From: Linepithema humile
Lineage: Eukaryota; Arthropoda; Insecta; Hymenoptera; Formicidae
DNA length: 64,000 bases
Reading direction: 5' to 3'
NCBI RefSeq assembly: GCF_040581485.1
Contig: NC_090133.1
Coordinates: 17,484,001 to 17,548,000, forward strand
The notes beneath the pieces are model-generated. The model was not told the origin of the DNA and did no database searches. It worked only from the letters and a program-made list of their open reading frames with translations. Positions within the stretch are counted from its first letter, which is position 1; each line of letters begins with the position of its first letter. The position numbers were made by a program, and so were the translations under genes. Below are positions 14,031 through 27,200 of the stretch, in pieces.

Positions 14031-15094
14031 GGGTTATGTAGATCACCATATTACAGTAAGCAAATATTAAAGCCGATACATTATAACTTCGGCGAGATCG
14101 GATCTCGAAAAATATATCTCACGGCTATTTAATCGCCAAAGAAAATGAGAGCTCGCATATCTAAATATTTTAATTTTAGCAAACTACTATTTTTTTCTTA
14201 ACATTCTAAATCTAAATTTTTACATATATGTTCTTCTTTCACTATAAATAGAAAATTCTAAAAAAAACTGCTCAATGACTATTAGATAGATTTTCTATTC
14301 CTAACTAATTATAATAATTTAACATGCCAAACATGTGAGATTTCCGATTCGAATATTATATTATCGTAATGGACAAACGTAGTATGTGCCAAACATAAGT
14401 AGAATCGTATCAATATTTAATGGAATATTGGAAAATAGAATATGGAATTTCTCTTGTTGACAAAATACCTCGTGGGAGGATCTTTTTCGCGTTATTAAAC
14501 ATGTACACGGTGCGAAAATAAAGTCCGGATTGTTTAACATAAAGTGTTAATCAAACACTTATCGCGCAGGGGCAATCGCAAAGCGTTGCAAACAATTACG
14601 GACGTGACTGTATTACGACACTCTAATACGAAATCACGTGATATCAGAGTCACGCGAATATACGCGCACTTAGTAATCCTTCGTTTAGAATTCTCTAACG
14701 CGATGCTTTACGATGGCTGTTAAAATGTCCAACACGAATATATGTTTTCACGCACATATATTTCCTCCATTAAAAACGTTTTTTCTTCTTAAATATTTGT
14801 AAAATCTGTAATATTTGATTTAACTAATTTATATCGATATTTTAGTTACAAATTATCTGTTCTATTCTCTGCAATTGCTCGTCTTTTCTCTCTTTTGCCT
14901 TTTCCGTCACTCCAAAAAATATTTTGGATCAATCAGCCATGTGTTTATAAAAAAAAATTAAGCCAAATGTTGTTTTACAGATTTAAGATCTAATATGTTC
15001 TTGTGATGTTTTTAATAATTGTTCAGAAAATGTTCGAGAATAGTAATCGGTCATTTTCGAATAATCTAATAATACAATACGTTTTTTTTTACAG

Positions 15095-15227
15095 TTTTGG
15101 TCCGCCTACGTTCCTTGCGGTGCCGCTCAGTTAAACGCAGTTCAACTATCGTTGGAACAGATCGATGTAATTCGTCGACTCGCCGAAATGAATGCTCAAC
15201 ACTTAACCCTGGTTACCTCCGTCAAAG
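15095..15227 (+). CDS. DPEP: Membrane dipeptidase exon a (first visible)
   Basis: The acceptor is a T9 tract followed by ACAG; the donor is AAAG/GTAAGT. It encodes FWSAYVPCGAAQLNAV... through TSVK, matching the family segment that follows GMVGxQ. Phase is 0 at the start and 1 at the end. Since homology places this about 100 residues into the protein, it is an internal exon. Confidence 0.93.
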
Positions 15228-18200
15228 GTAAGTGCATATTATATATTAAGACTAATATCCAACACTTCTATAATCTATTGTCGTAATTATCACAAAATAT
15301 TAATAATATTATTTGGGGACAATGCGATATGCATTAATTAAATAGATGTAAAAAATGAGAAACCGATTAAACAGAAGCACAATGCTAAAACGCATATAGA
15401 TTTGATTTCTGAAGTATTAAACTAAAAAAATAAATTCTCGTTATGTCTTCCAACAATTCAGTTTACTCGAGGAGAACCTATTGTCAATGAAAAAGAATTC
15501 TCGTGACCGTCGTATTACGTTATTAAATGTAACACGTTAACCACCGGTATCAATAGATATGAGAGCGGGCGGTCTCAGAGAAAGTTTCTCATCGGGACGA
15601 CTCGAGAGGATAAAGGACCGCTATTAATTGCTCGACTTCTCCAAAGTTGAAGAGGAAAGTCGTTATTGGATTCGATTCGATAGCATAACTTCGTGTTGTG
15701 GAAGATTTATCGTCAGTGGACAAAAGTATTAAGCTATCAGGCGCGCCATAATCGCAAACGTTCTTACTGATTCATGAGACAACAGAGATCCGAGACTTCA
15801 CAGTGTTCGATGTGACGAGGTAATTAAAAGAGCCCTGTTCAAGATAGAGTGCTTGTCGGATCTTTGAAAGATCATTATTCCTTATCGGTTCAAGATAATC
15901 TTGACAAGCTGATATTAAATAATGTATTATTTCCACATTATCAATACTGTTCAGCGCAATAATCACCATAAATCGTCTTAATTTTTGAAAAAAAAAAACT
16001 TGTTAGAAATCAGTGTCAAAAGTTTATCAATGCAACAAAAGGTTAAAAAAAAATGCAAAATGTCGAATGCAAAGTTTTTTGTTTCGCTAACGTCCATTAG
16101 CGCTGTTAAATCTATATTTTTAACGAAAACTGATTTGCCGTTCAAAATTGATGGACCAATCTATCGTCTATCAACGAAAAGTTGTGGAATGTTGGTAAAA
16201 TCGACTAATGGAGAATAAATTTGATCAATATGCAATAGCTACTTTTATGATATATATTGGAAAAAAAAGAGAAAAAAGGGCGCCAAGGCACCACCAGCAC
16301 TAAAGTAAGGAACAAACTGCGCACACAAGCTGAAAGAAAAGAAAATGCCAAGTAGAAGAGGGTAGCGAGAAAGATACACGTGAAAGCTTGTGAAACTTTT
16401 TGCGACAAGTAACTCGCCTCGGAAACCCGACTGCCATTTTCATAAGCTCGTTGAAATCGAATCGAGGTCGCGCGCGCGAGAAGAGGATAAGAATATAACA
16501 CTCTGCGCAAGATTCTGCAAATGTTCCATAAATAACCGATCCAAAAAAATAATTACGTCTGAGCACTATACACCGAGTACTGAAAAACATAAGCTTTTTC
16601 AAACGAATACATAATTACCTTTTCATTATTAAAATTTTTATAAAATACTCATTTACAAAATCGTTTAACACCAAAAATTAATCGGCTTCAGAAAACTTAA
16701 TTAAAATATTTAATGTTAAAAGGTAAAAAGTCTAGGCAGCGTGTTCTTTAATTAATTTCTCGGTGAACAAAAATCTCACCCTTCTGCAACTGAATTTGAA
16801 CACCTGTGCAAATGAATAGTCGATTTGATGTATTGTGTGCTCGAAATCAAGTTACGCACATCATTGAAATATGGAAGGGGAATGAAGGGCGAGCGAAGAA
16901 ATATGGGACTGGCACTGCCTCGCAACGAAAGTCTCGCAATGGAACTTACCGCGAGTAACCCGGTCCGGAAAGCTGTCAGCCATTTTCATAAGCTCGAGAA
17001 ACTTCGCCAAGTGGGAAGTGGAAAGGAGGTCGCGGCACGAAGAAGGCAAAAGGTGGAAAAGCCAGCGGCTCGTGCATGCAAACCTGCCTCACAATGGCGT
17101 CTGGCTAGTCAAAACCGCAATTCGGATATTCACTGCACCACTAAATTTTGCAAAATCGATACAAGAAAAAGTGCTATTAATTAATAACTAACAAGAACAG
17201 GCACAAACTATAATTTCTCTATATATAAAAAAATATACTAACGCAAAAAACACATCATTAAAAAGTTGGCGAGAAACGCACTATCGAATACGATTAAAAA
17301 TCGGATCAAAAAGTAAAATTGTTGTTAATAATAAATTAATTAATTGGCAAAAATACCAATAATCAATGCAAAATAATTATACAATTATGTTAAATAAAAT
17401 TGAATATTAAATTTTTGTTTAGTAAGAACTCTTTCCTTCTTCATATTATATTTTAACATTTATTAAACATAAATTGTTTGATTCGCAAAACTCCTATGTG
17501 TTATTATATACCGCACGCGGAAAAGACTCACCGCGAAATACAGCAAATAATAAGAAAAACGAAATTCTCATTAAAGCAAAGAAGAGTATTCATTTAAATT
17601 TGTTTTATTTTTCGGGAGAAGCAAGCTGCTTCCGAAGCTACTCCGGTTCAAAGCAACAAAGGCGGAGAACAGTTACAAAAGGAGATTACCAGCTTTTTAA
17701 TTGTCGAGATCAGTGGCGCGTTTCTCAAAAGATAGCATACGGCTTTCTTGTATCGAGATAAAAGGTATTAAATCCTATTAAATGTTGTAAAATGCTTAAG
17801 CTTAGCATGATCTTGTATGATAAAAGCGTAAATCAAGCAAGCGCATAAAAAGTTCAGATTAACACAATAATTTATTCCATAGATATTCTTTAAAATTATT
17901 CAATTTTGTTTTTATCACATATTCATCATTTTTATGCACCAAATATCCCATTATATTAATTGGCAAACACTGCGACTGAATATTATATAACAGATATTTT
18001 CAATAATAAAGATAAAAAAATATATAAATGTACTAATTGTCATAAAACAAAGCATATTACGATAAAATAAAAGATGAAAATCAAAACTAATTTTAATGAA
18101 TTATCCCATATTCTTGAAGTTAAAAGTTTATCCAACTATCGCGATCCGCAAATCTAATATCACAATTATATTAATCAATGTATCAGTAGCAATAATCCAC

Positions 18201-21200
18201 TTTGCACATGGCTGTGCAAAAAAATAAATAGAATATTAAACAACGCGAATTTAATAATGAGAAGTACAGCGTAAGAACTTTTATTGCCGAACGAATGGAA
18301 AGCAACAGGACGATAAAAGTTTACGAGTCCGACGAATCTGTCATTAATCCTCGAGTTACAGATATACACTGGATATATGTATATATACATACTGTTGATA
18401 CCACAGCAAAACGGACTTTAAATCCAGGATATGTAGTTAAATAAATAACTCACACGGATCGACATATTTGATGTAAAGTACGATAAATCAGCCAGCTTAA
18501 TACCCCGCCGCCGTCTCGATGCAGTCTAAAAGTTTCAATGAGCCGATCGACAGCACTCTTGAAAGTACTTCCGAAAGCGGATCTAAAAGCCGATTTTTAC
18601 CGATCTTTTCATTCACTCTCAACCCGCTCGAAGCGACCGATTTCCCGAGATTTCATCCGATCTCTTCACCCTGGCGAAGGTCGTAAATAATATATGAGCA
18701 CCATAATTCCTCGATCTCGGAGCCCCGCTTAATTTCATAAAGTGTCACTTTAATCTTGCCCGGGAAAAAAAGGGAGAATTGTAAAACTCGCGTCGACGAA
18801 GACACGACGAAAAAATGGACGAAACTTCGCTGATTCACAGAAGGAGCGTAATTCGGCCGAGAGCAAAGTTCACCGAAGATGATTTGAAGTTCCGCGAGAG
18901 GATAACTCGTGTACTTAGGTGTTTCCCGAGGTTCAAATATTCTCAGTTTCGCAAGTTCATCATGAATAGCACTGCTACAGTTTTTAGTGTGTTTATGATG
19001 TTAAATTGTTAGAAAACGTGATAAACTTCTTACGACTCTGAGATAATTATGTAAGATAAAGAATATAAAGTAACACCGCGCAACAATAATAAGACTATAA
19101 TATACGCAATATTAAAGTTATTGTAAAATATTATTAACAAAATTAATTTCTTTATATGAATTCTTATTAAACAATATATATGTATATTTTATGATTTAAT
19201 CAGAAAAAATTTTTTAAACGACTATTATAATTCATGAGAAAGAGAGAGAGAGAAAAAAAGATAACAAGAGAAGAGAAGAATAATGGCAGTAATATGTTAT
19301 TCATCAAATAGCTTTTCTTTTAAAAATGTGCTCACTATCTATCGTCAATAATATAAATTTGGTGTAAATTGTAACACTAAAAAAATACAAAAGTAATAAA
19401 TCATTGCTAAGGATTTATGACATGTGTGTAGGTCTCATCGAGGCGCATAGAGAAGGCAAAATCGCAAGTCTAATCGGAGTGGAAGGCGGTCATTCCCTAG
19501 GGAACTCTTTGGGTGTTCTCAGGACGTTTTATGGTCTGGGGGCGCGATATCTTACTCTGACACATGCGTGCGACACTTCCTGGTGAGTATGAATTACGAG
19601 TATACTGGAAACTTGCTTGAATAATTCACTTATCGCAATTTAAAGTTCAACAAGAACCAACGGACATATGATTATGGGACAAAAAAATAAAATATTAAGT
19701 GTGAGGCTTCATTATGATAATGGAATTTACCTCTCGACAAACAAAATTATTTTCCTACCAAAAAATAACTCTATTTATCAAAACTGAAGTAATAATAAAA
19801 AGCTAACAATGTGCTAAAAAGCTAACCATTTTATAATATTTTTAAATTAAAACAAAAAAGAAACTGAATAATCTTTTGAGTTATGTTATTCTAAAACAAT
19901 CTCACAACCATATATGTATAAAGATTTATCGCATAAATTTAGTCAAAAAAATAATTTCATAAAAAAATTTATTAACCGTTAAAATATTGATTTATTATGA
20001 AATGCATTTTAGAGTGATTTTCCAAACTATGTTGCTCACAGCGATGTATGGTTCATTAAAGTTAGGAAGGTTGCACTCTCTCATGCACGAGATCAAGATT
20101 CTGCAGGGTGTTTCGTTTTTTCGGTATCGTTCTTGTCGCGTTTCCTCTTACCACGCGCTCAAGAAGTTTCCCCGTGTACAAGCCACTCGTTCATCGAGCA
20201 TCCGGTTTTTTTTTGCTCAAGACTCGTTGTGCTTCGTATCACGATCCACTCTTAGAGGCAAACCAATTCCACGGTTGATCGGCTTAACCGAGAACCGAAG
20301 TAACCTGAAATCTGGACGCTTGGAAGTTCTTTTCAGTAATTTCGGAAGCACCCCCAAAGCCGCCGCTTATTTCCTGGCGCACCCAAAAAAGAAACTTACA
20401 ATGAAAGAAGAGCTTTGTTTCGTGAAGAGAAAGAGAGAAGAATAGCACCTTTTATCAAAAAGATCCACCTCATTGTACAGAAGTCAACTTTCTCAATTTC
20501 GTTTCCATAATCCGCTACTATAAAGACATTTCTTTGAATTGTTCTCGCTTTGATTTTTAATTTAATTTGACATTGGCTTCATCTGACATTGTTCGCTTCG
20601 ATCTACGATATCATTTATTTTTTCTCTAAAGATTTATATAGTGAATTGGCCTTCAGAAGGAACTCAAAATAAACTTATCCAACTTTATAATTTGGACATT
20701 TAATTAACACTTCAATAAACTTGCGTGAATTTTTTTAGTATGTTAACGTTACCTAATAAAACGTGGAAAAAGTAAACCCACGAGTCCCGTCTTCAATTGT
20801 ACATTACGATTTTAAAACATCATACACTAATCCTTTTTTGCAATACGTCGAAACGAGATAAAAAAATTATTTGGTTTTCGTGGTATGACCAGAACTTAAA
20901 AATATAAAGTTGCGAAATTTATTATTATACATACTCGCTCAGCTTTTCTGGATCGACCGAGGCTGCGAGAGAAACAATGTCGGAATACAGAAGAGCTTTT
21001 CTTCCTCCACCTCAAACATCGATCCTTAACCCGAGGTTTATGCATCCCCTGATGCCGAGTGCCGCGTGGAGTTGTAAATAAAGTCCCCGCTTTTATGCAT
21101 CGTTCGATCCGAAGCCACGTGACCCGCGACGAGTAACGTTTCCGCGGAAAATCCGTTATTTGCGAGTTGCAAGTTACGCGAGCCATAAAACAGAACTACA

Positions 21201-24200
21201 CGCGCGCGAAACAGCGACATTCGACTCCCATGTGATTCCACGCTCGTTTAATTAACACGAAGCCACGGCCACTTACAAATCTGTCGAAAGGAAATTTTAT
21301 TCGTCGCCAGTTGAAATAATTTCTCCGGCAAACTTTTCCATCTTTTTAAACTTCACAAAACCGTTACCTATTTTAGCAATCATTGAATTCATAATTGGAA
21401 AATTCAAAATAATCAAAAATTTGGAACATTGTTTTTTTTTCTTACAAAGCTGAGAAACTATTATTAGCTAAATTCAAAAATATGTTTCTTGCAATGCAGT
21501 TGTAGTATCTTTTTTATATTTTCAACTTTTATTTTTTCCAATGTATTTCTTTTATGAGTCGAATTTGAAAAAACGTCAATCGCGTTCTTTCGATACCCAT
21601 CAAATACATACTGCATTGCTAACAAGAACGAGGGAAATCCTGCTCGAATCCCGTAATCATCTACCTCCATATGTCCTGTCGTGCGAAATAAGATTTACAA
21701 TTTGAAGAACGCCGCTAGACGCTTCGGGATGTAAATTACAACGGTGACCGTCGATATCACTAACTCAAACACTGCTTTAAGGTCGAGGTATTATACGACA
21801 ATGGGCACCGACCTGGTTCGCTGTGCTCTTTCCGAACCTCGCCTGCTTTATGTCTCCCTCGACGCCGCGACGCTTACCGCAGTAAATAAGAATCGAAGTC
21901 ACGTCGTCCTCCCCCCGCTCTTCCGTGCAAATCTCTTCTCAGATAGTACATATTTTTCTCTTCTGACCCCTCTAATTTACGCCGATGTCGTTTCACGGCA
22001 TACACGGCAAGAAACTTTTCTAGGCATCAGATCAAGTTCTCCCAAATTGGGAAAGAAACAATTAAATAAATGTATTACTAAGTAAATAGCACAGATATCG
22101 AAATTATAAAATGTAAAATCGCATAATAACTCATTAAAAATTGAAAAAGTTGATTTTTTACAATTTATCTCTCCTTGTAATTTCTTTAAAGAAAATCTCT
22201 CTATACTCAAGAATATCCAACAGCAAAAAAAACCTCATACTAAATAATGACGTATAATTCTCTCAACAAGAATCAAATACACATAATAACAGTAGCTACA
22301 CGAATACAAACAAAGGGAACAAATAATTTAGAGCCATTTAGAAGAGTGTTCACCTATGAGAGTGCAGCCTACAATATAGAGAGAACATTCGAAGAAAACT
22401 CGTCGTAAAAATGCGGTTTCATTTCTGCGGCCTGAGATTTCCGGCATCCATGAGGAAAAGCGCGCTTTTATTGGAACAATATCCGAATTGCTTTCGGACG
22501 TGTACCCGGGGCTTAATGTTAGCCTTTGACCCTATTTTCTCTCTTCTTCTATCGTCTCCTTTCGTTTCAGTCGCGTGCCCTACCTCTTTCTCCCCGGAGA
22601 CGCGAGATTGTCGACCCGATTGAATTTTCTACAGTTCTAGATGATGCCGAATCATCTCTGGCGTTTCCACGTCGTCTGGGAAAGAGAATCGACTGTGGAG
22701 AATTCGACTGTGGATTCTCAATACCGTTCACGCCTTCATATCTCTTGTTTTTTAACGTTCAAACTTTTATTCTGGTGTGCATTTTATCATTCATCAACGA
22801 ACAGATATAACGTAAAATATACATATTCTGCCCGTAATCGGAAAATATCTTAATAGCTTCTTTGATGAATTTAAAAGCGTACTTTGCTTCACAAAAATTA
22901 GAGTTGCACAGATGTTTAATAATGAAAAATAAGCATCAAGAGTAAATAAATAACAAGATACTACATCTCAATTAATTATAAACGGTATTTACTTTAAGAG
23001 AAATTTACTGTGTAAAATATTACTAAGATATTTATCAAGAAAGATGAATAAGAGAGAGCTATAAAAAATTAAATACACACATATCTCTCACAGAATTTTT
23101 ATTAATAGAACATCAAATTTATATTCAACAAAAATCTGTTGTCAAAATTACATTTCAAAATGATCAAATAATATTTTGTAGATTAATCACTTTACATTTG
23201 CAATTTTGAAATACACCTTCCAAACAAATATTATTTAAAAATTCTTTAAAAGTCCTCACCAATCAGAATTAAAAATGTAAAAGTTTAATTTAGAATTTCG
23301 GTATTTTTAAATTTCAATATCGCTTGTGTGATAATGCAAAACAGAAGAGTTTAAGTGCCATAGATGATTATAGAAATAAACAATGCAAATAATCAATATG
23401 TAAAAAGAATAATGCATTAAGCATTCAGAATTAGCAACTAAAATCAATATTAATATCCTATGCAAAAAAAAAAATAAAGCACTAAAACGCTAAAATTTTA
23501 CATTAAATGAAAAATACTTCATATACTGTCAAAGTAATACGGGATTTTAAAATTTAATATCGTCATCCTCACATCGAGCTGCGGACATAAATTTTTTAAA
23601 GAAACACATTATATGTCCTTTATTAATCTATACACATACTTTTGTAAGAAATTCGAAAAGAAAAATAAAATACAATTTATTTTTCTAATCAAATATATAT
23701 TTCTACCAATTTATCACTGTATCCATTTTTTTACCGGCATACCGCATTTTTACTGTCGTATACTGCAATTTTTTAATTTTTTATTTTAGTTGATCATGAC
23801 AAATATATCCGCATAGTAAATATGTACCTACAGCTAACCTGATACTTTAGAAAATATTCCCTCCAAGCTCGTCCGAAATTCGTCCGAAGGGAGAGAAAGC
23901 AAACGCAAGCACGCAATGCAACCACTGGATTTTCGCGGCAAGAGATGCAAACCGACATTCTAACAGACATTTTCTTGGCAGGGCAGTCTGTTCTGTTGGC
24001 GAGACGAACAACACTCAGGACTCCACGCCGGGCCTCAGCGAATTTGGGAAAGTGAGTCAACATTTACATTGTACGCTCCGCTGCGGATTTACCTTTTTTC
24101 GGCGAACGGAGAAATATCGCGTTCGCAAAAAAATGCCCGCGTGTACATATACGCTTCCGAAAGAGCTTCCGTTTTACGACCACGGATGGAATTACATGCG

Positions 24201-27200
24201 ACATGTTGGAAAAATAATACCGCAGACTTCCGGCCAAGATGCGAGCCGGTGAAACAACCACGGACGACAGTTCAGTTTATAATTTTGCTGTAAATTTCGC
24301 ATGTTGCATAATGCAAGTATTGCATTATAATGTTTACAGCTTTTTTTGTATAAATACAAAGTTTCCTTGGAGAGGAAATAATAATATCAGCATGGAATAC
24401 CAGAGCGGTAAACCACGGACCAAAATTTGTAAACTAATTCCATAATAGCCATAATATATATATATATATAACATAATTCCCAGTATAATAACATAATAAT
24501 AGTCTATTAAATTACGATGCTTGAGATATAATCTGAAGTGATTTCTTATTGTATATATATATATATTATCGATATATATTAATATTGGATATGCAGATTA
24601 TATGTCAAGTAATTTCAGTTCTTTCGAAATAAAAAATTTTTTAAATTTAACGCATATATCATTAGTTAAAGGTTATCGGATATCATATAAAATGGTCTTG
24701 GTGTACTGATGAAATAATACTCGCTAATTCCTGCTTATACCTCCAGCTTGTACGTTAAAATTTCCCTACGGCTACACCCCATCTGGAATATCTAAATAAA
24801 TGAGATGTCATAATGCACATTACACGAGGGACATTCCCAATTTTTGTGGCGGGATTTAGATCGCAGCTTCACCATCTCGATGGCTCGAATTATTTTTCCA
24901 CGACATAACCGGGAAAATGATCGTCAACGAACGCGCGACCGATCGCGTCCGACCTACATTCCGTTTATCACTCCCGTCGCTCCGCCGCGTTCATAAAATT
25001 ATATCTCGACCCACTTTCGCGCACGGAATTCGTCGAGGGATTTCGAGCGTTAACGCACGGGTTCGACGATTTCGCCAGGGCGAATTTCTGCCGTTTTGGC
25101 ATTTCGCGCGAATCCCGAAATCCGTTCGAAAAACCAAAAGAAACGAATTCTCTCCGCACACGATCGTTTCGCATCGATTGAGTTTTTGTTGAAATTCCTA
25201 GTCTCGCGGTAACGGCAGCTTTTGATTAAAAAAAAAAAAGAAAAAAGAAAAGAAAGTAAAAGAGAAGCTTAATGGAAGAAACAGATAGGAGGAGAAAAAG
25301 AAGGAGGAAGTAGAAAGACGGACGAGGAAAGCGCGTGAGAACGTAAATCAAACGAGCCACCTCCGTTATCTCGCAACCCCTTGCAACAGCTAAATCTCGC
25401 ATTAATAAATGACAGGTCTTCTGAAGAAAAATTCTATGCGCGACGCTAAATGTTCCATGGTTTGTCAGTGACGTTTGCCTCATGAAACACTAAATAGATA
25501 CGTCAACTACTCAAAATTTGACGACAATTAAGAGTCTTAAACAAATTTCACCGTAATGTACTCGAATATTTTAAATTTTAATTGCTTTCATTTATTATAT
25601 ATATTTGTCTGCTCTTATATTTTCTACATTTATTATTTCATAAAATTATTTATATGTGTATAATAATTTACTTGTCAAGTCAAAGACTGGAAACTTAATA
25701 AACATTTCTCGTTTATATCTCTCTATATTCGTAAAAAATTATAGAAAAGCAATAAAGCAATAATGTATGGTCAAATTGTTCGAATAAATTAATTTAAAAA
25801 AAGAATATTATATCCATGAGACAATATCAAGACGTTTTCCGTTTTGTTTGCTACGTGCAACGAAAGTCGCATTGCCTGACTTGTCGCAGTATACCGCTGA
25901 CTACATATATTGAAACACCGACGGAGTACAGAAGTGTTATTGCGCGGCACCAGCATTTGCCGCGAAATTCCGATAATCTGCAAGTGCCGAAGGTAATATC
26001 ATCCGGTCTGTGATACCGGGAAATATTTTTATCGGGCACAATAGTCTATTTCGTACGAGTTAGTCTGCTTTTAAACAAAAACCGAATGATTTGAAGAAGA
26101 CCTTTTGCTCTCGTGTTACATCCGAAATAAAAAAAAAGCAAACCTTTGCAGTTGCGTGTGAAACATGATAAGATGAAAATTAAAGCGCATAAAAAATGTT
26201 AACAATTGGTCAGAATTGAAAGCAATATCGATACAACTTACTATTTCTTACGTACGGTATATCTATACATCAATATCCAAGTGTATATCGAAAGTGTCTG
26301 TTTGTATTCAGTGATATGTTTTGGGGGAAACGCATTTTGCATGCCGTTTCAAAGGGAAATGTCGCGACGCTACGGCTCGTTCGGAAAGACAAACGGAATT
26401 ATCTGAAAATTCTTCGTGTTCATACAATTCGGTGCGCTCCATAACACGACTCCCGTCGTTGTAAATACCGACATGCATTTCCGGTAATGGACAGGCGTAC
26501 ATCCGAGCGAAGTGAGTTCGCCAGATGTGCGTGTGTTAGTGCACAAACACTGCAATTCGACGGACGTTTTTGCTCTTTACCCCCTTGTTCCTTTGGCCTG
26601 TTATTTCTATTGAACGACCCATATTTTCCGGCGCCGTTCACCAGGTGCGCGAGTATGACACGAGCGCGCACGTCACGCACGCAAGCACGCACGCACGCAG
26701 GCATTCTGAATCACCGTTAAAGTGACGCGGTGATGTATCGCGGAATTATGGCGATGGCTCGCGGCGTTATATTTGTCACAGTTTCAACGCGGGCTTGATT
26801 TTATTGCGGCTTTTGGATGTGACGATTAGTTTCGCCTAGTCTCGTCGCATCCGATATCCCCAGCAACAGGCATCGGATTACATGCGAAAATTCACCGTTT
26901 CGCCCGCTCCGGAATACGGATAACTGTGAAATCGATTTCCCTTTTTTGATTCTCGCAAGAATTGGCACGTAATACTGAACGTGATATTGGCAATATACGA
27001 TGCAATTAATTTAAAAAATTCATACAGCTAAGCGATTAATCGAGAGATTATAACGAGTATTACTTATAAACGGGAATCAAATAATATCCTTCACTAATTT
27101 CTTCTAATAACTTTTCTAAAAACTCTTTGTACGATAAAGTTTCGCAGCTGTTTACCTGTTGATTTTAACTGTCAACGATTTAATTTGATAATTTATACGT

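Larger units (their letters stand above)
1..15094. other. Non-coding stretch, no gene recognised
   Basis: No exon with recognisable homology was found in this 15 kb on either strand. It is AT-rich apart from GC/CpG-rich patches near 1.1-1.7 kb, 2.3-2.7 kb, 5.9-6.2 kb, 8.3-8.7 kb and 11.3-14.0 kb. Because the first dipeptidase exon seen (15095) begins in mid-domain at phase 0, part or all of this stretch may be a large intron of that gene. I searched for the family's GHND-LPW and GMVGAQ codon patterns and did not find them. The repeats inside it are listed separately. Confidence 0.6.

Noticed and set aside
19987..20445. Plus-strand open frame of 152 codons in a dipeptidase intron
   Set aside because: No domain and no splice sites in phase with neighbouring exons. 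GLTENR resembled the dipeptidase GLxxFG motif but lacks FG; the true segment is at 23982-24051.
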